This document shows positions 37,808 to 46,434 of a stretch of 54,810 bases of DNA, in pieces. Within the stretch, counting starts at the first letter, position 1. Every line of letters begins with the position of its first letter. The notes below the pieces were generated by a model. It saw nothing but the letters and a program-made list of their open reading frames with translations. It was not told the origin of the DNA and did no database searches. Source of the stretch: Streptomyces corallincola (GTDB lineage: Bacteria > Actinomycetota > Actinomycetes > Streptomycetales > Streptomycetaceae); contig NZ_JAHRXF010000043.1 of NCBI RefSeq assembly GCF_019104725.1, positions 1 through 54,810 on the forward strand, read 5' to 3'. The translations under genes and the position numbers were made by a program.

Positions 37808-38266
37808 ATGGTGCGGGACGACGGCCGCGTCCGGCGGCGCGGGCAGGGCGAGTTGGAGGGCCAGGTGCTGGGCGCCCTGCGCGAGGCGGACGGCGCGGTC
37901 AGCGCGGCCTGGGTGCAGGAACGCCTCGGCGGCGACCTGGCGTACACCACCGTCGTCACCATCCTCACCCGGCTGCTCGCCAAGGACGTCGTCGCCCGTG
38001 AACGCCGTGGCCGCTCGTTCCTGTGGACGCCGACCGCCGACGTGGCACGCCTCGCCGCCCTGCGCATGCGCCGCCTGCTCGACGGCGAGCAGGACCGGGA
38101 AGCGGTGCTGGCCAGCTTCGTGACGGCGCTGCCACCGGGCGACGAGCAGGTACTGCGGGCGCTGCTGGAGGGCGCCGCGCCGGAGGGGGACACCGCCGGG
38201 CAGCGCGCCGGGGAACTCCCGGCCGACCGCCGTACCGGCGGTGGCGACGGCGGTCCGGGGGCCTGA
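37808..38266 (+). CDS. BlaI/MecI-family repressor
   Basis: The 152-residue protein has the BlaI winged helix: LEGQVLGALREADGAVSAAWVQERLGGDLAYTTVVTILTRLLAKDVVARERRGRSFLWTP. A dimerisation helix follows (EAVLASFVTALPPGDEQVLRALL) with an Ala/Gly-rich tail. It lies six bases before a BlaR1-like M56 peptidase gene, the standard pair that senses beta-lactams or cell-wall damage. Here no beta-lactamase is adjacent. The BlaI-M56 pair alone is common in Streptomyces and its targets are unknown. Confidence 0.93.
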   Translation: MVRDDGRVRRRGQGELEGQVLGALREADGAVSAAWVQERLGGDLAYTTVVTILTRLLAKDVVARERRGRSFLWTPTADVARLAALRMRRLLDGEQDREAVLASFVTALPPGDEQVLRALLEGAAPEGDTAGQRAGELPADRRTGGGDGGPGA

Positions 38267-38272
38267 CCGTCC

Positions 38273-39226
38273 GTGGGATTCTTCGTCTTCCTGCCGCTCG
38301 TACTGCCGCTCACCGCCTGGCCGGTGGCCCGGCTCGCGGAGTCCCATCTGCACCCCCGCACCGCGACCCGCCTGCTCACGGCGGTCGCCGTCGTCATGGC
38401 CGTGTGCAGCACGCTGTGCCTCGGCCTGCTGATGGTGGTCGGCACCGCCCAGCTCCCCGGCAACCCGCTCCCGGACGCCTGGTCCGACCCCGAGGTGCGG
38501 AGCGCGGTCCCGCACGACGGCGTCGCCGGACGCCTCGCCATCCCGGCCCTCGCCGCCGTGACGACCGCCTGCGCGCTGTCGCTCCGCCGCCACCGCAGGG
38601 TCGTCCGCGCGGCACGCCGGGCGCTGTACGGGCTGCGCGGGTCGTCGGTGGCCGTGCTGCCGGACGACACGGCGTACGCGTACGCCGTCCCCGGCGGCGG
38701 GCGGCGCACCGGTGAGCGGCGGCCGGGCCGGATCGCCGTGACGACCGCGCTGCTGTCCGGTCTCACCTCCGCCGAGCGCCGCGCCCTCTTCGCGCACGAG
38801 CGCGCCCATCTGGCCGCGCGCCACCACCGCCACCTGCTGGCCGTCCGGCTGGCGGCGCGCGCGAACCCGTTCCTGCGACCGCTGCGTACGGCCGTGCTCT
38901 ACACGGCGGAACGCTGGGCGGACGAGGAGGCGGCGGGCGCGGTGGGGGACCGCCGTACGGTGGCCCGCGCGATCGGCAAGGCCGCCCTGCTCTCCGGTGG
39001 TGCCCCGGCCACCACGCTCCCGGCGCTCACCACGTCCGGGCCCGTCCCGCGCCGGGTCGCCGCGCTGCTCTCCCCGGCCCCGGCCCAGCGCGACTGGCCG
39101 TCCGCCTTCACCTCGGCGGGCCTGGCGGCCTGGGGCGCCGCGGCGGGCGCGGTCGCGTCGGCGATGTCCTCGGCCAACTCGGCGGTGAGTCTCTTCCTGG
39201 TGCTGTGGACGGCCACGCCCTTGTGA
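38273..39226 (+). CDS. M56 family membrane metalloprotease (BlaR1-like)
   Basis: The 317-residue protein starts with GTG 38273. It has membrane helices at about 3-20, 33-55, 85-104 and 278-310 (some weak). The zinc motif HERAH (H175, E176, H179) lies in ALFAHERAHLAARHH, and the ERWADEEA block about 40 residues later supplies the third ligand. Unlike BlaR1 it has no C-terminal penicillin-binding sensor domain. It probably cleaves the adjacent BlaI repressor on a signal delivered in another way. Confidence 0.93.
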   Translation: MGFFVFLPLVLPLTAWPVARLAESHLHPRTATRLLTAVAVVMAVCSTLCLGLLMVVGTAQLPGNPLPDAWSDPEVRSAVPHDGVAGRLAIPALAAVTTACALSLRRHRRVVRAARRALYGLRGSSVAVLPDDTAYAYAVPGGGRRTGERRPGRIAVTTALLSGLTSAERRALFAHERAHLAARHHRHLLAVRLAARANPFLRPLRTAVLYTAERWADEEAAGAVGDRRTVARAIGKAALLSGGAPATTLPALTTSGPVPRRVAALLSPAPAQRDWPSAFTSAGLAAWGAAAGAVASAMSSANSAVSLFLVLWTATPL

Positions 39227-39343
39227 GGTGGGCGCCAGCCGGTAGCCGGGGCGGTCTGCTCCCGCATCTTCCCCACCAGTCCGCCCCGGCACCCGCGCCG
39301 CCCCGGCGTGGTCCCGGTCCGGCCGTGGCGCCCGGCGTGCTGG

Positions 39344-39769
39344 TCAGGCGGCGCCCGACGGGGACGGTGGACCTCCGATGTTGAAGGTGAGACCCGTGAA
39401 GTCCCTGCCCTGGACCACATTGCCCTGCGTACCGCCCGTGACACGGTTCTCCACCACGTCGATCGACGTGCTCCGGGTCTGCTCCCACCACTCGTCCAAC
39501 CGCGCCCGGAACTCCGCGTCCAGCGCGGCCCGCACCCCCAGGGCGGTCGCCAGGGCCTGTGCGTGGGCCTGGTTCGCGGGGTCGCGCTGGAGCGCGGTCA
39601 GCTCCGGCTCCCCGGACGGCAGCCCGTCGGGAAGCTGCGCGTCCTCCTGCCCCGTCCGCCGGAAAGGCCGCCGGACCAGTGCCGTGAGTCCCTGCCAGGC
39701 GCTGCGCCCCGCTTCCCCGCCGAGGCTGCCGGCGAGCGCGGCCAGAGCCGCTCCGGTGATCGGGTCCAC
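39344..39769 (-). CDS. Small helical effector-like protein with C-terminal VVQ amyloid-type motif (Bell-domain candidate)
   Basis: The 141-residue protein starts with GTG 39769 behind GGGAG. The N-terminal half is helical with a hydrophobic start (MDPITGAALAALAGSLGGEAGRSAWQGL), then TALVRRPF. The stretch from about 60 has QRDPANQAHAQALATALGVRAALDAEFRARLDEWW, the pattern I know from actinobacterial Bell-domain proteins that act like HeLo pore-formers. The last 35 residues carry N-R-V-T-G-G-T-Q-G-NVVQGRDFTGLTF (108-129), a candidate BASS/RHIM-like signalling motif. A related motif opens the NB-ARC protein encoded divergently 184 bases away. Function is inferred; no enzyme motif is present. Confidence 0.75.
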   Translation of the reverse strand: MDPITGAALAALAGSLGGEAGRSAWQGLTALVRRPFRRTGQEDAQLPDGLPSGEPELTALQRDPANQAHAQALATALGVRAALDAEFRARLDEWWEQTRSTSIDVVENRVTGGTQGNVVQGRDFTGLTFNIGGPPSPSGAA

Positions 39770-39930
39770 GACACCACTCCCTGAGGTCGGAGGTCCAACG
39801 GCACCAGCGTAGGGCGGAGGCCGACGGCGTCGTCGTGCTTCACACCAAGCGGTCGCGCACGGCCGCCGCTTACCGGCCACGGGCCGCGTCGAGTGGCCGG
39901 AAGCACTGGTCTGTCGCCCCGTCATCTCCA

Positions 39931-39953
39931 TTGCCAGGCAATAGTGTTGCCGC
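39931..39953 (+). promoter_or_regulatory. Leaderless promoter with palindrome upstream of the NB-ARC gene
   Basis: TAGTGT (39942-39947) ends six bases before ATG 39954. TTGCC-A-GGCAA (39931-39941) is a perfect palindrome touching this -10 box, so a bound regulator would block it. No ribosome site is visible. Confidence 0.5.
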
Positions 39954-42047
39954 ATGGGTGAGGAGACGCGCAACAGCCTGGACGGACGGGCCGAAGTGGT
40001 GGTCCAAGCCGGACGCATCGGGGAAATGCACCAGCACATACACGGTCCGGCACCCGCCGCCCGCCCGGCGCCCTATCAACTTCCGCCGGAATGCTTCGTG
40101 TTCGAGAACCGTACGGCCGAACAGGACCGGATCGCGCGGGCCGTGGACGCGCACCCGGCGGGCGGCGGCCCGCTCGTGGTCTCCGTGACCGGTATCGGCG
40201 GCATCGGCAAGACGACGCTGGGCTTCCATGTGGCGCGGAACCTGAGCGACCGCTACCCAGGCGGTGTGCTGTGCGTCGATCTGGACGACTTCCGGCGGGA
40301 CGGCGTCGTGGAGAGCGGCGACGTCCTCGCGGAACTCCTGGACGGCCTGAAGATCGAGCCGGACTGGGTGCAGCACTCGCCCGCGGGCCGCAAGAAGCAG
40401 TTCTGGACGCTGACCCGCGAGAAGAAACTGCTGGTCGTCGTGGACAACGCCCGGTTCGGACACGAGGTCGGGGATCTGCTCCCGGCCGGTGCGGGCAGTC
40501 TGCTGATCGTCACGAGTCACGGCCCGCTGCACGACCTGCCCGGCGCGTCCTTCGTGGAAGTGCCCCTCGCCCGGCTCTCCTCGGCGGACGCGGCCCGGCT
40601 GCTCGGCCGGATCGTGGACGACCCGAGATTCAGCGCCGAGCCCGACGCCCTGGCCGAACTCGCCGACGGATGCGAAGGGTTGCCCGCCGCACTCCAGGTC
40701 GCCGGGCACTGGGTGCGCCGCTACCGCAGACGCGGCCTGTCCCGGCTGGTGGCCGAACTCACCGCGGAACTGCACGAGAAGGGCATCCCGATGGTCGAAG
40801 CGGTGTGGGACGCCGCCTACACCGGCCTGGACGAGCGGGCCCGCCGACTGTACCGGCTGCTCCCGCAGCACCCCGCCCCCGACCTCACCCCCGACGTGGC
40901 CGCCGCGCTGCTCGCCGCGGACCCCGAGACGGGCGCGGACACGTTGGAGGAACTGGAGTCCGCCGGACTCCTGGAGGGCCGGGAGGACGCCTACCGCCTG
41001 CACGGCCTGCTGCGCGGCCACGCCGAGCGACGCGCCCGCGAGGCGGACCCGGCCGGTACGGAGGCCGCCGACGCACGCCGACGGCTGATCGGCTGGTACC
41101 GCCGTCAGGCCGCCCGCGCCGACCTGACGGTCGCCGGGACCCGCATGACCTTCGCCGCCCTGCCCGCGCCGTACGGCCCCGAGGCGGTGGACGTCGCGTT
41201 CCCCGACAACGCGGCGGCGCGGACCTGGCTGCACACCGAACGCCACGCCCTCCACGGCTGCGTCCGCCTCGCCTTCGCGGCCGAACTGTACGAGGACGCC
41301 TGGGCGTTGTGCGAGCCACTGTGGACGTACTTCCTCGACCACCGCCACTACGCGGAGATCACCGACGCCTTTCGCACCGGAGTCGCCGCCGCCGACCGCT
41401 GCGAACACCTCCCGGCGATGATCCGGATGCGCTGCCAGCTCGCCCGCCCCCTGTGGGAGCAGGGTCAGTACGACGAAGCCGCCGACCTCATGCGGCACGC
41501 CGTCAACTCGACCGCCTCACTGGGCGATTCGACCGCCGAGCGCAAACTCGGGGCGTCCACCGTCGAGTTCCGGGGTCTGGTGAAGTCGGCACGCGGCGAC
41601 TGGGACGGCGCCGCCGCCGACTTCGCGGCGTCCCGCGCGGTGCACGCCGAGATCGGCAACATCTACGGCGTCCTGCTCCAGACGTACCTCCTCGGGCGCA
41701 ACGCGATGAACCGGGGCGACGGAGAGACGGCCGTCCAACTGCTGGGCGAGGCACACACGATGGCCCAGGAGCAGCGGCGGGAGCGGATGACCGAGCGCGC
41801 CGGATTCGAGTACGCCCGGGCCCTGCGGCACGTCGGCCGCCGAGCGGAGGCCGAAATCCAGGCGCTCGCCGCCCTGGAGGCCGCCCGCGCACGCGGGGCC
41901 ACCTACGAGGAGACCCGCGTCCTCGGCGAACTCGCCGCCCTCGCCGACGAGCGCGACGACACCGCCGGGGCCGCCGAATACCGTTCGCTGGCACGGGAGT
42001 TGTCCGAGAACGCGGGCGGCCTGCCGCAGGACGGTCACAACTCGTAG
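39954..42047 (+). CDS. NB-ARC/TPR STAND ATPase (NLR-like) with N-terminal VVQ motif
   Basis: The protein has 697 residues. Residues 7-31 hold N-S-L-D-G-R-A-E-VVVQAGRIG, an amyloid-type signalling motif related to that of the small protein encoded opposite. The NB-ARC domain follows (about 50-330): P-loop GIGGIGKTT (80-88), Walker B LLVVVDNA (Asp164), sensor-like SLLIVTSH and GLPAAL (242-247). A winged-helix region (YRLHGLLRGHAERR) and C-terminal TPR-like helices (about 430-690) complete it. Such STAND proteins wait in an ADP-bound form, detect a trigger with the repeats and assemble. The lack of an effector domain, together with the shared motif, suggests it templates the neighbouring Bell-like protein. 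Confidence 0.88.
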   Translation: MGEETRNSLDGRAEVVVQAGRIGEMHQHIHGPAPAARPAPYQLPPECFVFENRTAEQDRIARAVDAHPAGGGPLVVSVTGIGGIGKTTLGFHVARNLSDRYPGGVLCVDLDDFRRDGVVESGDVLAELLDGLKIEPDWVQHSPAGRKKQFWTLTREKKLLVVVDNARFGHEVGDLLPAGAGSLLIVTSHGPLHDLPGASFVEVPLARLSSADAARLLGRIVDDPRFSAEPDALAELADGCEGLPAALQVAGHWVRRYRRRGLSRLVAELTAELHEKGIPMVEAVWDAAYTGLDERARRLYRLLPQHPAPDLTPDVAAALLAADPETGADTLEELESAGLLEGREDAYRLHGLLRGHAERRAREADPAGTEAADARRRLIGWYRRQAARADLTVAGTRMTFAALPAPYGPEAVDVAFPDNAAARTWLHTERHALHGCVRLAFAAELYEDAWALCEPLWTYFLDHRHYAEITDAFRTGVAAADRCEHLPAMIRMRCQLARPLWEQGQYDEAADLMRHAVNSTASLGDSTAERKLGASTVEFRGLVKSARGDWDGAAADFAASRAVHAEIGNIYGVLLQTYLLGRNAMNRGDGETAVQLLGEAHTMAQEQRRERMTERAGFEYARALRHVGRRAEAEIQALAALEAARARGATYEETRVLGELAALADERDDTAGAAEYRSLARELSENAGGLPQDGHNS

Positions 42048-43772
42048 CCGAGGTCGTCCTCGGTCGCCGCCATCATCCGCACCCGGACCGCCAGCGGGCC
42101 GACCTCGCAGACGAGTGACGCGGGCGTCGGCGGTGGGCCGGTGGCGGCGCCCAGCCAGGCGTGCACCGCCGAGACGACGGCCGCCGGGTCGGCGCGCAGG
42201 ACCCGGCTGCCGGTCCGCACCGGCTCGACGCGGACGCTCAGCACGCCGTGCGCGCGGTGCCGGACCAGGACACGGGCGGGGGTCAGCACCGCCGCCGCCG
42301 TCCGGCACCGGGGGTGCTCGGACAGGGCCCGCCCGGTCCAGCCCCCCGGCGGTCCAGGTGCCGCCCGGCGCGACCGGTGGGCCGGACGGAGCCCGGCGCC
42401 ACAGCACGGCCGCGTTGCCCACGTGGTGCGGCGCCGCGCGCTCGCACTCGGCGGCCAGATGGTGCACGTACGCCGCGCTGCGCACCGGCAGCCGGGTCAC
42501 CCGCACCCGCTCGTCCGACACTTCGGCCCGCACCGCGAACACGTCGGGGCGGCGCGGCACGCTGCCCGGCCGGGGGAGCGGACGCGGCTCCACCGGAACG
42601 TCGTACGGGGTGAGACCGAGCAGGCCGTAGAGCCGGTGCCGCAGGCGGGCCAGGGAGCTGCCGTGTCCGTCGAACGCGTGCCGTGCGAGCGCGGCCGTGT
42701 CGGTCAACTTGGCTTCCTTGAGGCACCGTTCGAGGTCGTCCGGTGAGGTCATGCGGGGCACGTGGGCGAGCAGGTGTGCCATCGGGCTGCCGGGGACCAG
42801 TTCGCGGCCCGCGCGGTGCACCCCGACGACGGGTCGGCCCAACGCCGCCGCGTAGAGCGCCGTCGAGCCGTGGTCCGTCAGCACCGCGTCCGCCGCGATC
42901 AGCACCGACGCCCACTCCTCGTACGCCTCGGCGACCACGAGACCGGCGGCGAGGGCGGGTTCGAGTTGCCGGGTGAGGTCGAAGTGACCGGTCGTGCTGT
43001 GCGCGTTCGGGTGCAGGATCAGGGCGAGCTGGTAGGTGTCGTGGGGGAGGGTGTCGGTCAACTCCCGCAACAGGTGAGGGTGTTGTACGAGCAGGGACTC
43101 GGGGCCCCAGGTCGAGGTGAGGGCGACGAGTTCGCGGTCGCCGGTGCCGAGCGCCTCCCGGTAGTGCTCCCTGCGGTTCGCGGAGGTGAGGACGCGGTCC
43201 AGGGTGGGGTCCCCGATCACCTCCGCCCGGGCGGCTGCCTCGGGGCAGGAGCGGTGCAGCCGGTCCAACTGCTCGCCGTGCGCGAGTGCGTACAGATCCG
43301 CCCACGGCTTGCCGTCCGCCAGCAGGTAGTGCGGGTCCAGGCCCGACGGCAGGCCCGGCGAACCCTCCTCGAGGATCGCCTTGTTGAACCCCGCTCCGTG
43401 CGGCAGTAGCGCCCGCGGCCCGGACAGGACGCGGAGCGGGCCCTTCGGGCTCGCCGTCAGGATCAGGTCGTGCACCTCACGGCAGGCGGCGTCCCAGGGG
43501 AGCGTGCGGGCCCCTGACCGGTCCAGCGCGGCCAGCGCGTCCACGTCGAATGCCGAGCCGGGTACGAGGGTGAAGCGCACGCGGACGCGTTCGTCGCCGT
43601 CGAAGACGGGGAGGGCGTCCAGCAGCCGGTGCAGAGCCCCTGCCGACCGTACGGCCACGAGCACGGACCGCTGCCCGTTGATCGAATCATCAAGTATATG
43701 AAGTGGGTGCGTCCCGGCGGGAGTTGGTGTGTCCGAGAGATCCGCGTCGGGATCGGTCTCGTCTCTCGACAT
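42035..43772 (-). pseudogene. GT-B-like glycosyl/glycerophosphotransferase gene with a one-base frameshift
   Basis: The gene starts at ATG 43772 (MSRDETDPDADL) seven bases after TACGAT. A frame runs through SAGALHRLLDALPVFDGDERV, the CDP-glycerophosphotransferase/GT-B-like TDHGSTALYAAALGRPVVGV (about residue 305) and ECERAAPHHVGNAAVLWRRAP. At CCCCCC 42342-42347 the frame continues as GGLDRAGPV, clearly wrong, and would run to 41517 antisense to the NB-ARC gene. Removing one base restores AGGWTGRALSEHPRCRTAAAVLTPARV and joins the frame that ends at 42035 (MAATEDDLGYEL). Length 1738 = 3n+1 agrees. Natural frameshift, phase variation or sequencing error cannot be separated. Function is uncertain. 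Confidence 0.7.
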
Positions 43773-43880
43773 GAGGGAGATCGTACCGGCGGGTACTCCT
43801 GCGACCGGGTGGCGGGCTCCGCCCATGACCGGGCCGGGTCTACGGTGGCCGCAGTACACGCCCGACCCGTGGAGAACTCC

Positions 43881-44282
43881 GTGACCGTACCCCTCGGCGA
43901 CGACCTGCTGGCGCTGCTGCGTCGCCCCGCCACCTGCTACATCGCCACCACCATGCCCGACGGCTCGCCCCAGCTCACCCAGACCTGGGTGGACACCGAT
44001 GGCAAGAACATTCTGATCAACAGCGTCGAGTCGCACCAGAAGACCCGCAACATCGAGCGCGACCCGCGCGTCGCCGTGGCCGTCTCCGACCCCGCCGACC
44101 CGTCCTCGTACACCCAGATCCGGGGCCGGGTCGTGCACATCACGAAGCACGGCGCCGTCGAACACATCGAGGCGCTGGCCCAGAAGTACCTCGGCCGGCC
44201 GTATCCGTGGTTCGGGGGCCGGGACCAGGTCCGGCTGATCTACGTGATCGAGCCGGACCGGATCAGCAGCCCCCGCGGCTGA
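43881..44282 (+). CDS. PPOX-class F420-dependent oxidoreductase
   Basis: The 133-residue protein starts with GTG 43881 after GGAGA; a GTG at 43869 is an alternative. The split-barrel flavin fold is recognised by LLRRPATCYIATTMPDGSPQLTQTWVDTDGKNILINSVESHQKTRNIERDPRVAVAVSD, RGRVV and VIEPDRI. This TIGR03618-like subgroup uses F420H2 to reduce small substrates such as biliverdin or other conjugated compounds. The true substrate here is unknown. It is divergent from the frameshifted GT-B-like gene. Confidence 0.93.
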   Translation: MTVPLGDDLLALLRRPATCYIATTMPDGSPQLTQTWVDTDGKNILINSVESHQKTRNIERDPRVAVAVSDPADPSSYTQIRGRVVHITKHGAVEHIEALAQKYLGRPYPWFGGRDQVRLIYVIEPDRISSPRG

Positions 44283-44328
44283 CCCACGGGAGCCCGGCCC
44301 GGCACGCGGTCCTCCCGCTCGACCCGGC

Positions 44329-45450
44329 TCACTTGCCTGCCAGCATCCTGATCAGGCCGCGCGGCGTGTCCGGGCCGAACAAGAGGTTCTGGAGGTCTTC
44401 GCCGTCCCTCGCGGCCGTGGTGCTGCGGGGGAACATGGCCTGCTCGTAGGCGGTGAGGGCTGTTTCGGGGGCGTGCGGGTGGGCTGCCAGGGCGGTGGCG
44501 AGTTCGGTGGCGTCGTACATGGCGAGGTTGGCGCCCTCGCCGTTGGGGACGGCGAGGTGGGCGGCGTCGCCGAGGAGGGTGACGCCGGGGGTGCGGTCCC
44601 AGCGGTGGTCTGCGGGAAGGGCATTGAGGGGGCGCAGGACCGGGGGTGTGTCCGAGTCGGTTATGAGACTGGTCAGTTCGGGGGACCAGCCCCGGAACTC
44701 CGCTGCCACGGCGGCGGTTGAGGCCACCGGGTCGGTGAAATCGATCTCCGCGAACCACGCGAGCGGCTTGGACAGCGCCACGTAGGTGTGCAGGGTGCCG
44801 CCGCTCTCGTGGTGGGCCTGGATGCCCTTGCCCGGCGTGAGGGCGGACAGGGAGCCGCCGCCGACGACCTTCGCGGAAGCGGGGTGGCGGGTGCCCGCGT
44901 CGTAGAGGTAGGTCTCCACGAACGAACGCCCCGCGTACGTCGGGGTCGCGTCGGAGAGCAGCGGGCGGACGCGGGACCAGGCGCCGTCCGCGCCGACCAG
45001 GAGGTCCGTGGTCACGCTCGTGGCGTCGGCGAACACCACCTCGTGACGCCCCCCGCCCAGCGAGCGCACGCCGCTCACCTTGTGTCCCCAGCGGACGGTG
45101 CCCGGCGGGAGCGCGTCGATCAGCATCCCGCGCAGCTCGCCGCGCTGAACCTCGGGGCGTCCGCCGGTGCCGTCGTCGGGCTGGTCGAGGAGGACGGTGC
45201 CGTCCGGGGCCACGACGCGGGTGGCCTGCCTGCCCGCCAGGACGAGCGCCCTGAACTCGGCGGTCAGGCCCGCCGCTTCCACGGCCGCCTGGCCGGTGCC
45301 CTCGTGGAGGTCGAGCATCCCGCCCTGCCCGCGCGCGGTGGGGGACGCCTCCGCTTCGTAGACAGTCGCCTCTATGCCATGCAGGTGGAGGACGCGGGCC
45401 AGGGTCAGGCCGCCGAGTCCGGCGCCGACGATCGTGACGGGAGTGGGCAT
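44329..45450 (-). CDS. Tet(X)-like FAD-dependent monooxygenase (copy 2)
   Basis: The 373-residue paralogue of the enzyme at 31675-32826 carries VTIVGAGLGGLTLARVLHLHG, QGGMLDLHEGTGQ, LLVGADGAWSRVR and LLGDAAHLAVPNGEGANLAMYD. In the GD motif MSPF is replaced by AVPN, which may alter substrate binding. It is divergent from a TetR gene across three tandem operators. Together the pair forms the second monooxygenase-TetR module of the window. It would hydroxylate an aromatic or polyketide-like molecule; tetracycline is only one option. Confidence 0.92.
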   Translation of the reverse strand: MPTPVTIVGAGLGGLTLARVLHLHGIEATVYEAEASPTARGQGGMLDLHEGTGQAAVEAAGLTAEFRALVLAGRQATRVVAPDGTVLLDQPDDGTGGRPEVQRGELRGMLIDALPPGTVRWGHKVSGVRSLGGGRHEVVFADATSVTTDLLVGADGAWSRVRPLLSDATPTYAGRSFVETYLYDAGTRHPASAKVVGGGSLSALTPGKGIQAHHESGGTLHTYVALSKPLAWFAEIDFTDPVASTAAVAAEFRGWSPELTSLITDSDTPPVLRPLNALPADHRWDRTPGVTLLGDAAHLAVPNGEGANLAMYDATELATALAAHPHAPETALTAYEQAMFPRSTTAARDGEDLQNLLFGPDTPRGLIRMLAGK

Positions 45451-45531
45451 GGGGGCTCCTCGGGGTGATTGCGGGTGGTTCCAGCAGGGCGTGTGGCGGC
45501 GGGCTGCGGGCGTGGCCGCCGGGCCCGGTGC

Positions 45532-45582
45532 TGGAATGGCGTTCCACAATGGAACGTCGCTCCATGTTGGAACGTCGCTCCA
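45532..45582. promoter_or_regulatory. Three tandem TetR operators, 18-base period
   Basis: TGGAATGGCGTTCCA (45532-45546), TGGAACGTCGCTCCA (45550-45564) and the same sequence again (45568-45582) follow at exactly 18-base steps. They lie between the divergent monooxygenase and TetR genes and share the half-site TGGAA/TGGAG. Confidence 0.8.
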
Positions 45583-45601
45583 CCCGTGTCAAGATGACCC
45601 C

Positions 45602-46288
45602 ATGACCACGCGGCCCCGCCGGACCCAGCGGCGTACAGAAGCGCTCACCCGTGCGCGCATCGTCGAGACCGCCGTCGAACTGCTGGACACGGCGGGCGAG
45701 GGCGGGCTGACGTTCCGGGCGCTGACCGAGCGCCTCGCCACCGGGCCCGGCGCGGTCTACTGGCATGTGGCCAACAAGGGCGAACTGCTCGACGCCGCCA
45801 CCGACGAGGTCGTCACGGCGGCGCTGGGCGCGGCGCCCGGCGACTCCACCGCCTCACCGCGGGAGGGTATCCACGCCGTCGCGCTCGGACTGTTCGACGC
45901 GATCGACGCGCACCCCTGGCTCGCCGCGCAACTCGCCGCCCAGCTCTCCCGCAACCCCTGGGAGTCGGTCACCCCGCGCATCTTCGAGAGCATCGGCCGC
46001 CGGGTCCGCGCCCTCGGCGCGCCCGAGAACACGTGGTTCGTCTCGACTTCGGTGCTGGTCCACTACATCCTCGGAGCCGCCGGACAGAACGCGGCGAACG
46101 CCCGCGCGGCGGCCCCGGACACGGACCGGGCCGCCTTCCTCGACGCCGTCTCCACCCGGTGGGACGAACTGGATCCCGAGGAGTTCCCGTTCATGCGGGC
46201 GGTCGCCGACCAGGTGCGCGAGCACGACGACCGTGAGCAGTTCCTCGCCGGGATCGACCTCGTACTCGGCGGCATCGCGGCAGGCTGA
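45602..46288 (+). CDS. TetR-family regulator of monooxygenase copy 2
   Basis: The 228-residue protein has the helix-turn-helix ALTRARIVETAVELLDTAGEGGLTFRALTERLATGPGAVYWHVANKGELLDAA and a TetR_C-type ligand domain (GLFDAIDAHPWLAAQLAAQL, VLVHYILGAAGQ). The ATG at 45602 follows three 15-base operators, so negative autoregulation and control of the divergent monooxygenase are likely. There is no evident ribosome site close to the start. Confidence 0.92.
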   Translation: MTTRPRRTQRRTEALTRARIVETAVELLDTAGEGGLTFRALTERLATGPGAVYWHVANKGELLDAATDEVVTAALGAAPGDSTASPREGIHAVALGLFDAIDAHPWLAAQLAAQLSRNPWESVTPRIFESIGRRVRALGAPENTWFVSTSVLVHYILGAAGQNAANARAAAPDTDRAAFLDAVSTRWDELDPEEFPFMRAVADQVREHDDREQFLAGIDLVLGGIAAG

Positions 46289-46434
46289 CCCGAGCCCCGG
46301 CCCCCGCTCCGCCCACGCCCCGTCCTCGCCTCCCCGTGCCGTACGGCCCTCCGTGAGGCCCGTCGAATGGTGAGCCGCCGGTTACGGCGGAATCGTGGCT
46401 TCTGTCATGTCCGACCGGACAGAAGGAGCGAGGC

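Noticed and set aside
42035..42289. Separate 84-residue gene starting GTG 42289
   Set aside because: Its sequence continues upstream in the same frame (GRALSEHPRCRTAAAVLTP) and joins the GT-B-like gene after removing one base, so it is the gene's C-terminus.
41517..44165. 882-residue minus-strand ORF across the GT-B-like gene and antisense to the NB-ARC gene
   Set aside because: Only 43772 to about 42348 is protein-like; the rest is read-through after a one-base shift, in a shadow frame of the NB-ARC gene.
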